A stretch of 64,000 nt of DNA from CAZAFL01 sp964484465 (GCA_964484465.1 CAZAFL010000016.1:1-64000); one strand, 5' to 3'; positions 25,851-35,728 are shown, counted from the first letter of the stretch. Program-made: numbers and translations. The notes: generated by a model from the sequence alone, not told the origin.

Positions 25851-27149
25851 TTACACTTTTCTCATCCTCTCCCACAACCTCGTTGCCACTTTTCCCGCTT
25901 TCTCATTAACCTTTGCCACATCGAGACCAACGACTTCCCTGTTTTTCACTACCCACTTCCCGTGAACCATCACCGACTCAACCATGGAGGAATTCATTCC
26001 AAACAAAACATGTCCGGAAAGATTTTGTTTTGTGATTGGCGTTGGAGGAGCATAATTCACTACGATAAGGTCGGCAACAGAATTTTTCGCCAATGTTCCA
26101 AATTGTTTCCCAAAAATTTCCGAAACCAGCCGCTGGCCGCCGTTAAGGACTTGTGTGATATCAACGTTTTCAGAAAACCCTGAATCGCGTCGCTTGAAGT
26201 AACCGAATTTCGCCTCTTCAATCATGTCCGCAGGAAATCCATCCGTGCCGAGCGCGGCCCTTTCACCGAAAAGATGAAGTGGTGCATACCCTACACGGTT
26301 GTTCATGTTTGAACGGGGATTATGAACCATCCAGCATTTCCCTTCATACACAGGTATAAAATTCTTTTTCGAAAGATGGACACAATGCGCGAGAATAGAC
26401 TGCTTGCGTAATATGCCGTGTTCCCCGAGGCGTTGTGTGACGCTACACTGGTAATTTTCCTCAACGTCAATGATATCGCACTTATCTTCAGCAACATGGA
26501 TATGAACGCCGGTGTTATACTTTGATGCAAGTTGCCCGCAGAGGCGCAATGAATCATTACTCAACGTGAAGGAGGCATGCACACCAACCAATCCGCGAAA
26601 GTGAGAGCTTTTTTTATTCGCGCGGATAAATCGTTCATTTTCTCGCAAACCCCGATCCCGTTCCTTCATTCCTCCACGGTCGGTCACTTCATAACAGAGC
26701 ACTCCGCGCAATCCAACTTCGTTTATGGCTTGTTTGATAATATCCAGCGACCCTTTGATGGCTCGAGGAGACGAGTGATGGTCGACAAGTGTAGTCGTAC
26801 CATATGTTACAGCATCAATTGCTCCCATGAGCGCACTGTAATAAATGGCCTCATCATCGAGCGCGCGGTCGAGTCTCCACCATATCTTCTGAAGAATTTC
26901 CAGAAAATTTTGCGGCTGTTCTTCCGGCATCGGCATTCCGCGTGAAAGGCTTGAATACAAATGTGTGTGTGCGCAGACAAATCCGGGCATTATTAACTTG
27001 CCCTTCAAATCATAAACCTCCTCATTGCGTTTTTGAACAAGGTTTTTTTTCCGATCGCCGATCTTGCCGTCGTCTACACGGATGTCCGCCGATTCAATAG
27101 ATAGAGGAGAAAGGGTCAGGATTGAAGCGTTCCGCAGTAACAGGCTCAA
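25851..27149 (-). CDS. ssnA: SsnA-like amidohydrolase
   Basis: 432 residues from TTG 27149, chosen because GGGAG lies 9 bases upstream and it begins just after the preceding stop. A further TTG at 27182 would overlap the previous gene. Amidohydrolase metal motifs are HTHLYSSLSRG, HIHVAED, AHCVH and LGTDGFPADM (His-x-His, His, His, Asp). The length and the MPGFVCAHTHLYSSLS wording match SsnA, a putative aminohydrolase of the purine/urate cluster that opens or deaminates a cyclic intermediate. It is 90 bases before YgfK, with which it is always found. Confidence 0.9.
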   Translation of the reverse strand: MSLLLRNASILTLSPLSIESADIRVDDGKIGDRKKNLVQKRNEEVYDLKGKLIMPGFVCAHTHLYSSLSRGMPMPEEQPQNFLEILQKIWWRLDRALDDEAIYYSALMGAIDAVTYGTTTLVDHHSSPRAIKGSLDIIKQAINEVGLRGVLCYEVTDRGGMKERDRGLRENERFIRANKKSSHFRGLVGVHASFTLSNDSLRLCGQLASKYNTGVHIHVAEDKCDIIDVEENYQCSVTQRLGEHGILRKQSILAHCVHLSKKNFIPVYEGKCWMVHNPRSNMNNRVGYAPLHLFGERAALGTDGFPADMIEEAKFGYFKRRDSGFSENVDITQVLNGGQRLVSEIFGKQFGTLAKNSVADLIVVNYAPPTPITKQNLSGHVLFGMNSSMVESVMVHGKWVVKNREVVGLDVAKVNEKAGKVATRLWERMRKV

Positions 27150-27153
27150 GAAA

Positions 27154-28410
27154 TTACACTCCCGCGAGCGAAGGCACGGCAAGAGTTTCCACCAGCGCCT
27201 CGAGGTTCGGTTCGATATTGAACGCGCTGCCGGCAGCTTCTTTAGCCGATTGAATATCTTTTAATCCATTACCGGTAATAACAACAAGTACGGATTCATT
27301 CGACTTGATAATATTTTGTGTGACGGCCCGGCGCAATCCGGCGACGCCGGCAATCCCCGCAGGCTCTCCAAACACACCGCCGAGCCTCGCGGTGATACGC
27401 ATTGCATCGAGTATCTCGCCATCGGAGACTGCAAGCATTTCTCCATGAGATAATCTCACCTGATGCATTGCGCGACGCCAGTTGCGCGGGGTGCCGACCG
27501 CAATACTGTCCGCAATCGTATTTGTCTCAGATGAAACCAAATCTTTTCCGGAGTTGAACGCATCGACCATCGGTCGTGCACCCTCAGCCTGGACCCCAAG
27601 CAATCGGGGAACACAGTCGATGAACCCAAGCCGCTTCATCTCCTGCAGCCCTTTGCCAATGCCTCCGATTGTGCAACCGTCTCCTACCGAAACAACAACC
27701 CAATCCGGAAGGTTGTTTGCACACTGCTCGGCAATTTCCAGCCCTGCAGTTTTCTTTCCTTCAACAAGAAATGGGTTGGTACCGCTGTTACGGTTATACC
27801 ATCCGAATCGCTCACATGCCTGACGGCATAGGTCAAAGGCGTTTTCGTATGTTCCTTGTACCCTCAATACCGTCGCTCCGAAGATAAGGAGTTGCGTTAC
27901 TTTCGGCTCAGGCGCTCTCGCCGGTACAAAGATATAACTCTTGAGCCCGGTTGCGGCAGACAATCCCGCAAGTGACGACGCGGCATTTCCGGTTGATGCA
28001 CAAGCCACAATGTTGAACCCAAACTCCATCGCCTTTAAAACACCAACAGAACTCGCTCGATCTTTAAACGAATTTGTTGGATTGCGGCTGTCGTCTTTCA
28101 GGAAAAGTTTTCGAACACCGACAATGCGAGCAAGCCGGGGCACATCGTACACCGGGGTCCATCCAACCTGTAGATGTGGTGCATGGAGGTCGGGAGAAAT
28201 TGGGATAAGTTCCCTGTAACGCCAATGATCGTAGGGACGGTGTGAAATCTCATTCTTAAGATGCAGAGCCAGCCCGTCATAATCATATTGAACATCCAGA
28301 ATACCTTCCAGACCGCATTTCGGGCAGGTAAAAACATTTCCGTATTCATACGATGTACCGCACACAACACACTTCAGTCCGGTAACATATTTTGGTGGAG
28401 AGAATTTCAT
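27154..28410 (-). CDS. thrC: Threonine-synthase-like PLP enzyme with zinc ribbon
   Basis: 418 residues. The N-terminal zinc ribbon (CVVCG ... CPKCG, residues about 14-32) is followed by a fold-type II PLP domain. The PLP lysine is in NPTNSFKDRASSVG, then CASTGNAASSLAG, and the phosphate loop is VSVGDGCTIGGIGKG. This is the architecture of bacterial/archaeal type threonine synthase. Position inside a purine-catabolism operon between XdhB and SsnA is unusual for threonine synthesis. It may instead act on a phosphorylated or beta-substituted product such as a diaminopropionate-type compound. The symbol is by family only; no other threonine genes lie nearby. Confidence 0.8.
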   Translation of the reverse strand: MKFSPPKYVTGLKCVVCGTSYEYGNVFTCPKCGLEGILDVQYDYDGLALHLKNEISHRPYDHWRYRELIPISPDLHAPHLQVGWTPVYDVPRLARIVGVRKLFLKDDSRNPTNSFKDRASSVGVLKAMEFGFNIVACASTGNAASSLAGLSAATGLKSYIFVPARAPEPKVTQLLIFGATVLRVQGTYENAFDLCRQACERFGWYNRNSGTNPFLVEGKKTAGLEIAEQCANNLPDWVVVSVGDGCTIGGIGKGLQEMKRLGFIDCVPRLLGVQAEGARPMVDAFNSGKDLVSSETNTIADSIAVGTPRNWRRAMHQVRLSHGEMLAVSDGEILDAMRITARLGGVFGEPAGIAGVAGLRRAVTQNIIKSNESVLVVITGNGLKDIQSAKEAAGSAFNIEPNLEALVETLAVPSLAGV

Positions 28411-28424
28411 ATCAGGAATTGAAT

Positions 28425-30776
28425 TTATTGACCGACAAGTTCTGGCACTTTTTTCTGTGCGATGCTCTTTTTGAGGGCTTCAATCGACAATAGAATCACT
28501 TCATTTGTCGCGGGCAATGAGAACTCCGGTTCAAACTCATAATTACCGACCGCAGAGATCGCGTCCTTAATTGCTAGCCAGCATGAAAGTGCAAGCATGA
28601 ACGGCGGTTCGGCAACGGCTTTACTCTGGCGAATAGTGTTGGGGTTCGGTACACCCTGAAGTAACTCGGTTCGAAAATCTTTTGGGATATCCTGCACAGA
28701 CGGAATCTTGTACGTATCCGGTGAATGCGTCAGCAAATTTCCTTTGTCATCCCATTTAATCTCTTCGGTCGTACACCATCCAACTCCCTGGATATATCCT
28801 CCTTCAACCTGCCCGATATCGATGCGCGGATTAAGTGAATCGCCGACATCGTGGAGAATATCAGTTCTTAAAATTGTATGGCGGCCTGTCAGGACATCGA
28901 GCAACACTTCTGTAACCGCCATACCGAACGCAAAATAGTGGAACGGTTTGCCGAAACCTTTCTCTTTATCCCATCCAACATCGGGTGTTTTGTAAAAACC
29001 GGTTGCGCTAAGCTGAATCTGATGGAGGTGTAGCAACGGAATTGCATCGGCAAATGCGATTTTCCTTTCCGGATGTATTGAATCAAATATAACATCATCC
29101 TTAAAGACTATGGATGTCCCGACCGATGGAGGATTGGAATATTTTTCGGTAAAGATTTTGGCAACCCCTTCCCCCATTCTTGATTTCAGAATATCGACCG
29201 CATTCTTCACCGCCATACCGTTCAGGTCGGCGCCCGCGGATGCTGCAGTCGCGGATGTATTCGGAACTTTCGAAGTGTTTGTTGCATTCACTTTCACCCG
29301 ATTAAGGTTCACGCCGAATTCCGCGGCAGCCACCTGTTGCATTTTTGTGTGCAGCCCCTGCCCCATTTCCGTCCCTCCGTGATTGACAAGGATCGTTCCA
29401 TCCTTGTACACCAGAACCAGTGCTCCTGCCTGATTGAGAAAGGAGGTCGTGAAGGAAATGCCGAATTTCACAGGCGTTAACGCAAGACCTTTTTTGTAGA
29501 ATTCATTCGTCGAATTGAATTCGTCAATTTCCTTTCTTCGGTCGGAATAACCGGATGTCTTCATGAGCTGGTTATACATCATGAAGAGCCTGTTATTCTC
29601 GACCTCTTCGCCATAATGTGTGATGTTATTCGATTCCTGACCGTAAAAATTCAAACGGCGAATATCGGTGGCGTCTTTTCCGCTGGTTGCTGACAAACAT
29701 CGCGCGACCCTATCGATCACCTGTTCGATGACAGCCATCCCTTGCGGACCGCCAAATCCTCTGAACGCGGTATTCGACGGAAGGTTTGTCTTATACACTT
29801 TTCCAACAACCCTTAGGTTCGGAATAAAATATGCGTTATCAATATGAAGCATTGCCCGCTGCAATATCGCGAAGGAAAGATCCGTAGCGCACCCTCCATC
29901 ACTGTTCAATTCCACGTCAAGCGCCAGAAGCTTTCCTTCATCATCAAATCCTGCCTGATATTTTGAAAGGAAGCGATGACGTTTTCCTGTCATGATCTGG
30001 TCGTCGTCGCGGAACAGTCGGATTTTCACGGGACGTTTTGTCGCCCGGGTGAGTAATGCGGTCCAGCACGCAGTGTGATTTGCCTGCGTCTCCTTCCCTC
30101 CGAATGCTCCGCCCATTCGTCTCACTTCAACGACAACCTCATGTTTACCGATACCGAGAAGTTCTGCAATCAGCGCCTGCGTTTCCGACGGGTGCTGCGT
30201 TGAGCTGTAGACGTTCATCTCTTTCCCTTCACCGGGTATGCAAAGACAAACGTGAGTTTCGAGGTACCAGTGTTCCTGCGCACCGGTCCGCAATTCGCCG
30301 CTGATGACATGAGGTGATGATTTCAACGCCTCTTCCACGGTTCCCCGTTCGATTTTCGCCGGCGGACCTAATAGAGTGTTTTTTTCGATAGCTCTTTCGA
30401 GTGTGAGAACCGGGTCGAGTAACTGGAACTCAATTTTAATGCGTTTTTCTGCCTCCAGGCATTGCTCCTCAGTTTCAGCAGCGATCAAAAACATTGCCTG
30501 ACCGATACATATCACTTCATTTTCGGCGAGACACAATTCATCTTTGACAACGGGACCCATCTGATTGTGTCCGGGGATATCTTTATAACACAACACGGCA
30601 TGAACGCCGGGGACCTTTTTAGCTTCACTCAAATCGAAAGAAGTAATCTTCGCGTGCGCGTGCGGGCTGTAAACAACTTTTCCAGTAAGGAGCTGCTCAT
30701 TGACGAGTATATCGTCGACATACACAGCTCTGCCTGAAACATGCAAGCGGGCAGATTCGTGAGATATGTTATTCAT
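28425..30776 (-). CDS. xdhB: Xanthine dehydrogenase, molybdopterin-binding subunit
   Basis: 783 residues, typical for XdhB. It begins with the aldehyde-oxidase alpha/beta hammerhead (SGRAVYVDDILVNEQLLTGK). Later motifs are GGAFGGKETQAN, AFRGFGGPQGM, GGTEMGQGLHTK and the active-site Glu in KAVAEPPFMLA, where Ala replaces the usual Gly before Glu. It hydroxylates hypoxanthine and xanthine with the XdhA partner encoded 246 bases upstream. It is separate from the fused xanthine dehydrogenase of the same cluster, so the organism carries two enzymes of this class side by side. Confidence 0.93.
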   Translation of the reverse strand: MNNISHESARLHVSGRAVYVDDILVNEQLLTGKVVYSPHAHAKITSFDLSEAKKVPGVHAVLCYKDIPGHNQMGPVVKDELCLAENEVICIGQAMFLIAAETEEQCLEAEKRIKIEFQLLDPVLTLERAIEKNTLLGPPAKIERGTVEEALKSSPHVISGELRTGAQEHWYLETHVCLCIPGEGKEMNVYSSTQHPSETQALIAELLGIGKHEVVVEVRRMGGAFGGKETQANHTACWTALLTRATKRPVKIRLFRDDDQIMTGKRHRFLSKYQAGFDDEGKLLALDVELNSDGGCATDLSFAILQRAMLHIDNAYFIPNLRVVGKVYKTNLPSNTAFRGFGGPQGMAVIEQVIDRVARCLSATSGKDATDIRRLNFYGQESNNITHYGEEVENNRLFMMYNQLMKTSGYSDRRKEIDEFNSTNEFYKKGLALTPVKFGISFTTSFLNQAGALVLVYKDGTILVNHGGTEMGQGLHTKMQQVAAAEFGVNLNRVKVNATNTSKVPNTSATAASAGADLNGMAVKNAVDILKSRMGEGVAKIFTEKYSNPPSVGTSIVFKDDVIFDSIHPERKIAFADAIPLLHLHQIQLSATGFYKTPDVGWDKEKGFGKPFHYFAFGMAVTEVLLDVLTGRHTILRTDILHDVGDSLNPRIDIGQVEGGYIQGVGWCTTEEIKWDDKGNLLTHSPDTYKIPSVQDIPKDFRTELLQGVPNPNTIRQSKAVAEPPFMLALSCWLAIKDAISAVGNYEFEPEFSLPATNEVILLSIEALKKSIAQKKVPELVGQ

Positions 30777-30856
30777 GATAATTTCATTTAACTAATTCTT
30801 ATCTAAAATTCCAAACAATCGAAATTGTATGTACTTTTTTTTGACCTCCCCTTAAC

Positions 30857-30878
30857 CCCCTCCTTAAAAAAAGAGGGG
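30857..30878. repeat. Short G+C hairpin repeat between xdhA and xdhB
   Basis: CCCCTC (30857-30862) and GAGGGG (30873-30878) pair around an A-rich loop, inside a CCTCC/CCCCTT-type stretch. The 246-base gap that holds it has no other visible feature. A comparable CCTCTCTTT/AAAGAGAGG hairpin occurs at 58919-58939, suggesting a dispersed intergenic repeat. It may reduce read-through or set different levels for the two subunits. Confidence 0.4.
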
Positions 30879-31022
30879 AAATGTGTGGCAATGGTTTCTT
30901 CTTTGATTTTTAAGATACTCTAAATCATAACAATTCAGTTTATATTCCAGTCGTGTTCTTTTGCTCGCCTTCCCTAGGAGTCTTGCAAATAGTTTTGCAT
31001 CTTTTCGATGTTGTGTTGTTCC

Positions 31023-32459
31023 TTATTTCGTCGTCTCCGACCAAAACTTCATCAGTAAATTTTTTGCCGCGACTTTTCGCATCTCCGCTCCTGCACGGGC
31101 ATCAGAAATCGGTGTGAAATCACTATCAATCAACGGCATTGCTTCCTCGATAACCGATCGTTCCCACATCTTGCCAATCAAAAACTGCTCTGCTGATGAA
31201 GCACGCCTCGTTCGCTCAGCCATCCCTCCATACGCGAGCATAATGTCTTTTACTGCTGAACCACCATTCAACTCTAACCTGAACCCGGCAGAGACGGTAG
31301 AGATATCCAGGTCTTTTCGTTTCGAAACTTTATACGATTTTACTTTCACACCATTTACCAGTTTTGGAATAATAACGGCAACGATGAGCTCGTCAGGACT
31401 TCTCACCGTCTTTCGGTAACCGACCACATAATCATTTAACGGAACCTCTCTTGAACCATTGCTGTTTTGAAGGACAACCTTCGCATTGTATGCCATCAAC
31501 ACCGGCAAGGTATCGCCGATTGGTGAGGCAGTTCCGAGATTACCTCCCAATGTTGCAAGGTTTCGGATTTGTTGGGAACCGAAAACCATCAACATATCAT
31601 GCAACGCGGGAAAATGAGATCGAGCCTTTAGCATGATTTCGGATAAGGAGGCTCCTGCACCAATTTTCACCGACCCACTGTCTTCAGAAATTTTCTTGAG
31701 GTCGTCAACACCCGAAAGGTCAATGATATGTTCAAGAATTTCATGTTTCTTTGTCACCTTCAACGCTATATCTGTCGCACCACAAATAATTACGGCATCA
31801 GGATTTTTTTGTAGAAGCGCCAGAGCTTCTTTTGCGCTTTCCGGTCGAACGTACTGCTGTGTATGAGTCTGCAAGTGTTTCGATTCTCCTGGAATCGATT
31901 TGAGAAGTTCAATTATTCTACCCTCATCCTTCGAAAACGAATCTACCGACTGATGAGTGCAGGACGTTGCCGCCGCCTCGACGATCGGGCGATAGCCAGT
32001 ACAACGGCACAAATTTCCCGTAAGGGCATCATCGATCTGATCTCGGGAAGGGTGATGGGAATTCTTGTAGAGAGAAAACAGGGACATGATAAATCCCGGC
32101 GTGCAGTACCCGCATTGACTCCCGTCAGTTTCCACCATTGCTTCCTGTACCGGATGAAGTGCAGTTTCACCGGAAGCTAAATTCTCCACTGTTATCAGCT
32201 GCTTACCTTGAAGCATCGGAAGAAATACGAGGCAGGAATCCATACTTTTGTAATGAAGCTTCGAGTCAGGACCGAGTTCACCCAATACAACCGTACAGGC
32301 TCCGCAATCTCCTTCCGCACAACCTTCCTTCACTCCTTTATGCGTCGGCAAACTGCGAAGGTAGTTTAACACTGTTGTCGTCGGGGAAACAGCGCCGGAA
32401 CGGCTGAAATCAATCGTCCTGATTTCACCATCCAATATAAATGAAATCCCTGATTGCAT
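31023..32459 (-). CDS. xdhA: Xanthine dehydrogenase, small subunit (2Fe-2S and FAD)
   Basis: 478 residues. Ferredoxin-type [2Fe-2S] domain (1-75) with CAEGDCGACT, second [2Fe-2S] domain (about 80-160) with CGYCTPGF and CRCTGYRP, then an FAD domain (about 190-370) with CGATDIALK and LATLGGNLGTASPIGD, and a CO-dehydrogenase flavoprotein C-terminal domain (about 375-478). It passes electrons from the molybdenum subunit XdhB through its clusters to FAD and NAD+. It is the first gene of the 21-kb cluster and lies 83 bases after the VPS10-like gene; a promoter is expected there but no clear consensus was found. Confidence 0.94.
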   Translation of the reverse strand: MQSGISFILDGEIRTIDFSRSGAVSPTTTVLNYLRSLPTHKGVKEGCAEGDCGACTVVLGELGPDSKLHYKSMDSCLVFLPMLQGKQLITVENLASGETALHPVQEAMVETDGSQCGYCTPGFIMSLFSLYKNSHHPSRDQIDDALTGNLCRCTGYRPIVEAAATSCTHQSVDSFSKDEGRIIELLKSIPGESKHLQTHTQQYVRPESAKEALALLQKNPDAVIICGATDIALKVTKKHEILEHIIDLSGVDDLKKISEDSGSVKIGAGASLSEIMLKARSHFPALHDMLMVFGSQQIRNLATLGGNLGTASPIGDTLPVLMAYNAKVVLQNSNGSREVPLNDYVVGYRKTVRSPDELIVAVIIPKLVNGVKVKSYKVSKRKDLDISTVSAGFRLELNGGSAVKDIMLAYGGMAERTRRASSAEQFLIGKMWERSVIEEAMPLIDSDFTPISDARAGAEMRKVAAKNLLMKFWSETTK

Positions 32460-32542
32460 CTATAGTTATTTTTTCTCGATTATCACAGTTCGACAAAAAT
32501 TCTACTCAAATCTAACCAAACAGTGGGCAAACATCAAATAAC

Positions 32543-35500
32543 TCAATACTCAACCTGCGGAAGATTTGATTTGAGCAACTCTCCATTCAGAGCTTTTATC
32601 TCTTTATTCTTCAGCGAGTCAATGAAACCAAAAACATCTTCGAGCGCCTGCGTTTCATCCTTAACCGACCGGACGGCCTGAGGAGTCGGTGGTGTATCAG
32701 AATTCTGAAAAAGGGTCATTAAATAGACAAGTTTTGTTTGAAGACCAGTAAGGTTTTCAAGCTGTCGGGGAGTACCTTCAACCGTAAAGTACATGGCATC
32801 GATATCCCGTGCTTCATCTCCGCCTTCAATAAATACCAATTTTTTCTGAATACTTATTATGGAATCCCTTAACGCGCCATTTTGAACTTTATCCGCCAGG
32901 ATTTTAACCTGTTTTTTTAATTGATGGATTTGCTCGATGGACGGGTGAATTTTTTCCAACCCATTATAGCAAACCATCGACATATTGAATTGCTGTTGAA
33001 GTCCTTCGGCTGACAGTTTGACCCGCGGATCCATTTTGACTGTTATTGATTGTGAGGAGTTTGTACCGTCAACAGTCAATTTCAAGGTATAATTACCGGG
33101 CAACAACCATGGACCGGGTGGGATGCTCGCAGTGTTGCGGTATACCGCAGAGATAGGATATGAACGGGGAATACCTTCCGGCGGTGCATAGTGTAAATCC
33201 CAGACAAAGCGCCGCATCCCTGATTTGGCCGACAACATCTGCGAAGGGCGAATCCAGTATGTCGGGAGGCTTAACTCCTTTTCATGTACATCTTCCGGTT
33301 TATCCGAACTTGAAAACCGACGGACAAGGTTATTGGCGTTATCAAAAATCTCAAGAGAAACTTCTCCGGCATCTTTTTGCAGGTAATAATTGATGATTGC
33401 ACCGTCAGGCGGGTTTTGACCCGACGGTTCCTCCGGTGGAAGAGGTGTGTCGGTATTATTATTCCATCGAACCCTGTATGCTGTCTGGGGCTTGAACAGG
33501 AAAGCCTTAGTTTGTTTTACGTTCTCATCGATCTGCCGCAACGGTGTAATATCACCCAAAATCCAGAATGACCGTCCGTGTGTCCCGACGACGATATCGT
33601 CATCGTGAATAACAAGGTCACGTATGGACGTTGCCGGCATGTTTAACCGGAGCGATTGCCAATCATCGCCATCATTAAACGATACGTATACCGCTCGCTC
33701 TGTTCCCGCAAAGAGCAAGCCCTTTCTCACCGGATCTTCCCTCACAACGTTGACAGGACCGATTTCCGGCATTCCATTAATTATCTCGCTCCAGCTTTTT
33801 CCCCCATCGTGTGTTCGATAGATATGCGGGTGCATATCATCGAGCCGAATTCTGTTCACTGCGACGTATGCAGTTTTTGCGTCAAAGCGTCCGGCGTCAA
33901 TTTGCGCAATTTTACTCCATGAAGTAATGCCCTTCGGCGTGACATTCTCCCAATGTTTCCCTTCATCAATCGTGATATGCACAAGCCCGTCATCGGTACC
34001 AGCCCAAATAACATTTCCATCGACATAGGATGGTGACACGGCGTAAATCACTCCGCGGCGAGCCATGTGCGACATTTCTTCCGAACGAAAAATTCCGATG
34101 TTCTCAGGAATTTCCGGTTTCTCGCGGGAGAGGTCAGGACTGATGATATCCCATGTATTTCCTTCGTTAGTCGTTTTGAATAACACATTGGATGCAAAGT
34201 AGAGAGTATGAGGGTCCGTCCGGGAGAAGAGAACAGGCATCGTTCGCAGGAAACGATATTTTCCAGACCGGATCGCTTCGGGCGCAATATTCTGGACCTG
34301 CCCTGTCGAGCGGTCGAATCTGGTAATCCTTCCACCATAAATGATATTTGGATTTAGCGGGTCTGGTGCGACATACGCATATTCATCAACTCCCATCGGG
34401 TGCCAATCACGAAATGTAATCTCGCCATCATTGCCGCGGCTTGCAATTCCGACAGAACCGCTTTCCTGCTGACCGCTATACACATAGTATGGGAATTGAT
34501 TATCTGTGATGACGTGATACAATTGTGCGGTTGGTTGATTGTACCAAGAGCTCCACGTTTGCCCCCCGTTTACTGTAATAACGGCGCCCTGGTCGCTTGC
34601 CAGTAAAATGATATCCGGATTATCAGGGTTTATCCAGAAGGTGTGATAGTCATCCCCGCCGGGGGCTCCTTTGAAAGCAGTAAATGTATTTCCGCCATCG
34701 GTAGAACGGTACGAGCAGGTATTCGCAATGTAGACGATATCCTTGTTCTTAGGGTCAACTTTTATCTCTGCGAAATCGCTTCCTCTTCCCCACAAGCGCG
34801 GCTGATCATTAATGCGCTGCCAGGTTTCGCCTGCATCATCCGACCTGTAAACTCCGCCGAGGGTTGTAGCATCAACCATTGCATACATTCGCTGAGGACT
34901 GTTCGGCGCAATCCCGATTCCTATCCGACCTAACCCCTGGTCTGCTGTCGGCAACCCCTTTGAAAGTTGCCTCCACGTATCGCCGCCGTCGTTCGATACA
35001 TATAGTCCGCTCGTTTTACCCTGCCACGAGCCGTTCTCCCACGGTCCTTGTCTCGATGACCATAAATCTGCATAGATTGTTTTTGAATTTGTCGGGTCAA
35101 ATGCGAGAGCTATTGCTCCCGTATTCACATCCTTATACAAAATTTTTTCCCACGTTTCTCCGCCGTCTTTCGAACGAAAGACTCCACGTTCTTCGTTCGC
35201 ACCATACGGATGTCCCAAAACAGCAACGTACAATCGACGGGCGTCATGAGGATCAACAATAATCGCCCCAATTTGCTGCGCATCTGAAAGACCGAGATGT
35301 CGCCACGTTGTACCTCCGTCAGTTGACTTAAACATTCCGTCGCCAGTGGAGAGGTCAGGTCGCTGGAGCCCTTCCCCGCTTCCGACATAAATAATATTTG
35401 GATCGGAGAGTGCCACTGCAAGCGCACCGACCGAGCCGGTAGGCTGGTTATCAAACACCGGAATCCAGGTACGGCCATAGTCATTCGTTTTCCAGACTCC

Positions 35501-35728
35501 GCCGTTATTTACACCAATATAGAAGACGTTGGGTTGTCCGGGAACACCTGTTGCACCGACAGTTCTGCCTCCGCGATAGGGTCCGATCATCCGCCACTTC
35601 ATCTCCTGGTAGAATGATGGATTATATTGTCCGGAAGCCATCGCGGATAATTCGAAAATTATCGAAGTTAAGATGAACATGGATCGAAAGAGAGGCATGG
35701 CAAATTCCACTGATATGCTAGTTTTCAT
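32543..35728 (-). CDS. VPS10/BNR-repeat (sortilin-like) secreted protein
   Basis: 1061 residues with a signal peptide (hydrophobic residues about 11-33, cleavage near SAMASGQ). About 12 BNR/Asp-box-type repeats of the VPS10/sortilin-like beta-propeller kind follow, each with D-x-G-x-T-W (TNDYGRTW, STDGGTTW, SKDGGETW). The propeller spans residues about 40-730 and is followed by an Ig-like or beta-sandwich C-terminal region (about 850-1000). No lipobox, T9SS tail or sialidase catalytic set (Asp-Arg triad) was seen. Such proteins are common secreted proteins in Bacteroidota-like bacteria; ligand unknown. An alternative start is Met11. Confidence 0.88.
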   Translation of the reverse strand: MKTSISVEFAMPLFRSMFILTSIIFELSAMASGQYNPSFYQEMKWRMIGPYRGGRTVGATGVPGQPNVFYIGVNNGGVWKTNDYGRTWIPVFDNQPTGSVGALAVALSDPNIIYVGSGEGLQRPDLSTGDGMFKSTDGGTTWRHLGLSDAQQIGAIIVDPHDARRLYVAVLGHPYGANEERGVFRSKDGGETWEKILYKDVNTGAIALAFDPTNSKTIYADLWSSRQGPWENGSWQGKTSGLYVSNDGGDTWRQLSKGLPTADQGLGRIGIGIAPNSPQRMYAMVDATTLGGVYRSDDAGETWQRINDQPRLWGRGSDFAEIKVDPKNKDIVYIANTCSYRSTDGGNTFTAFKGAPGGDDYHTFWINPDNPDIILLASDQGAVITVNGGQTWSSWYNQPTAQLYHVITDNQFPYYVYSGQQESGSVGIASRGNDGEITFRDWHPMGVDEYAYVAPDPLNPNIIYGGRITRFDRSTGQVQNIAPEAIRSGKYRFLRTMPVLFSRTDPHTLYFASNVLFKTTNEGNTWDIISPDLSREKPEIPENIGIFRSEEMSHMARRGVIYAVSPSYVDGNVIWAGTDDGLVHITIDEGKHWENVTPKGITSWSKIAQIDAGRFDAKTAYVAVNRIRLDDMHPHIYRTHDGGKSWSEIINGMPEIGPVNVVREDPVRKGLLFAGTERAVYVSFNDGDDWQSLRLNMPATSIRDLVIHDDDIVVGTHGRSFWILGDITPLRQIDENVKQTKAFLFKPQTAYRVRWNNNTDTPLPPEEPSGQNPPDGAIINYYLQKDAGEVSLEIFDNANNLVRRFSSSDKPEDVHEKELSLPTYWIRPSQMLSAKSGMRRFVWDLHYAPPEGIPRSYPISAVYRNTASIPPGPWLLPGNYTLKLTVDGTNSSQSITVKMDPRVKLSAEGLQQQFNMSMVCYNGLEKIHPSIEQIHQLKKQVKILADKVQNGALRDSIISIQKKLVFIEGGDEARDIDAMYFTVEGTPRQLENLTGLQTKLVYLMTLFQNSDTPPTPQAVRSVKDETQALEDVFGFIDSLKNKEIKALNGELLKSNLPQVEY

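Noticed and set aside
32543..35728. Sialidase annotation for the VPS10-like protein
   Set aside because: Asp-box repeats are present, but the sialidase arginine triad and catalytic acid were not seen, so only a propeller protein is called.
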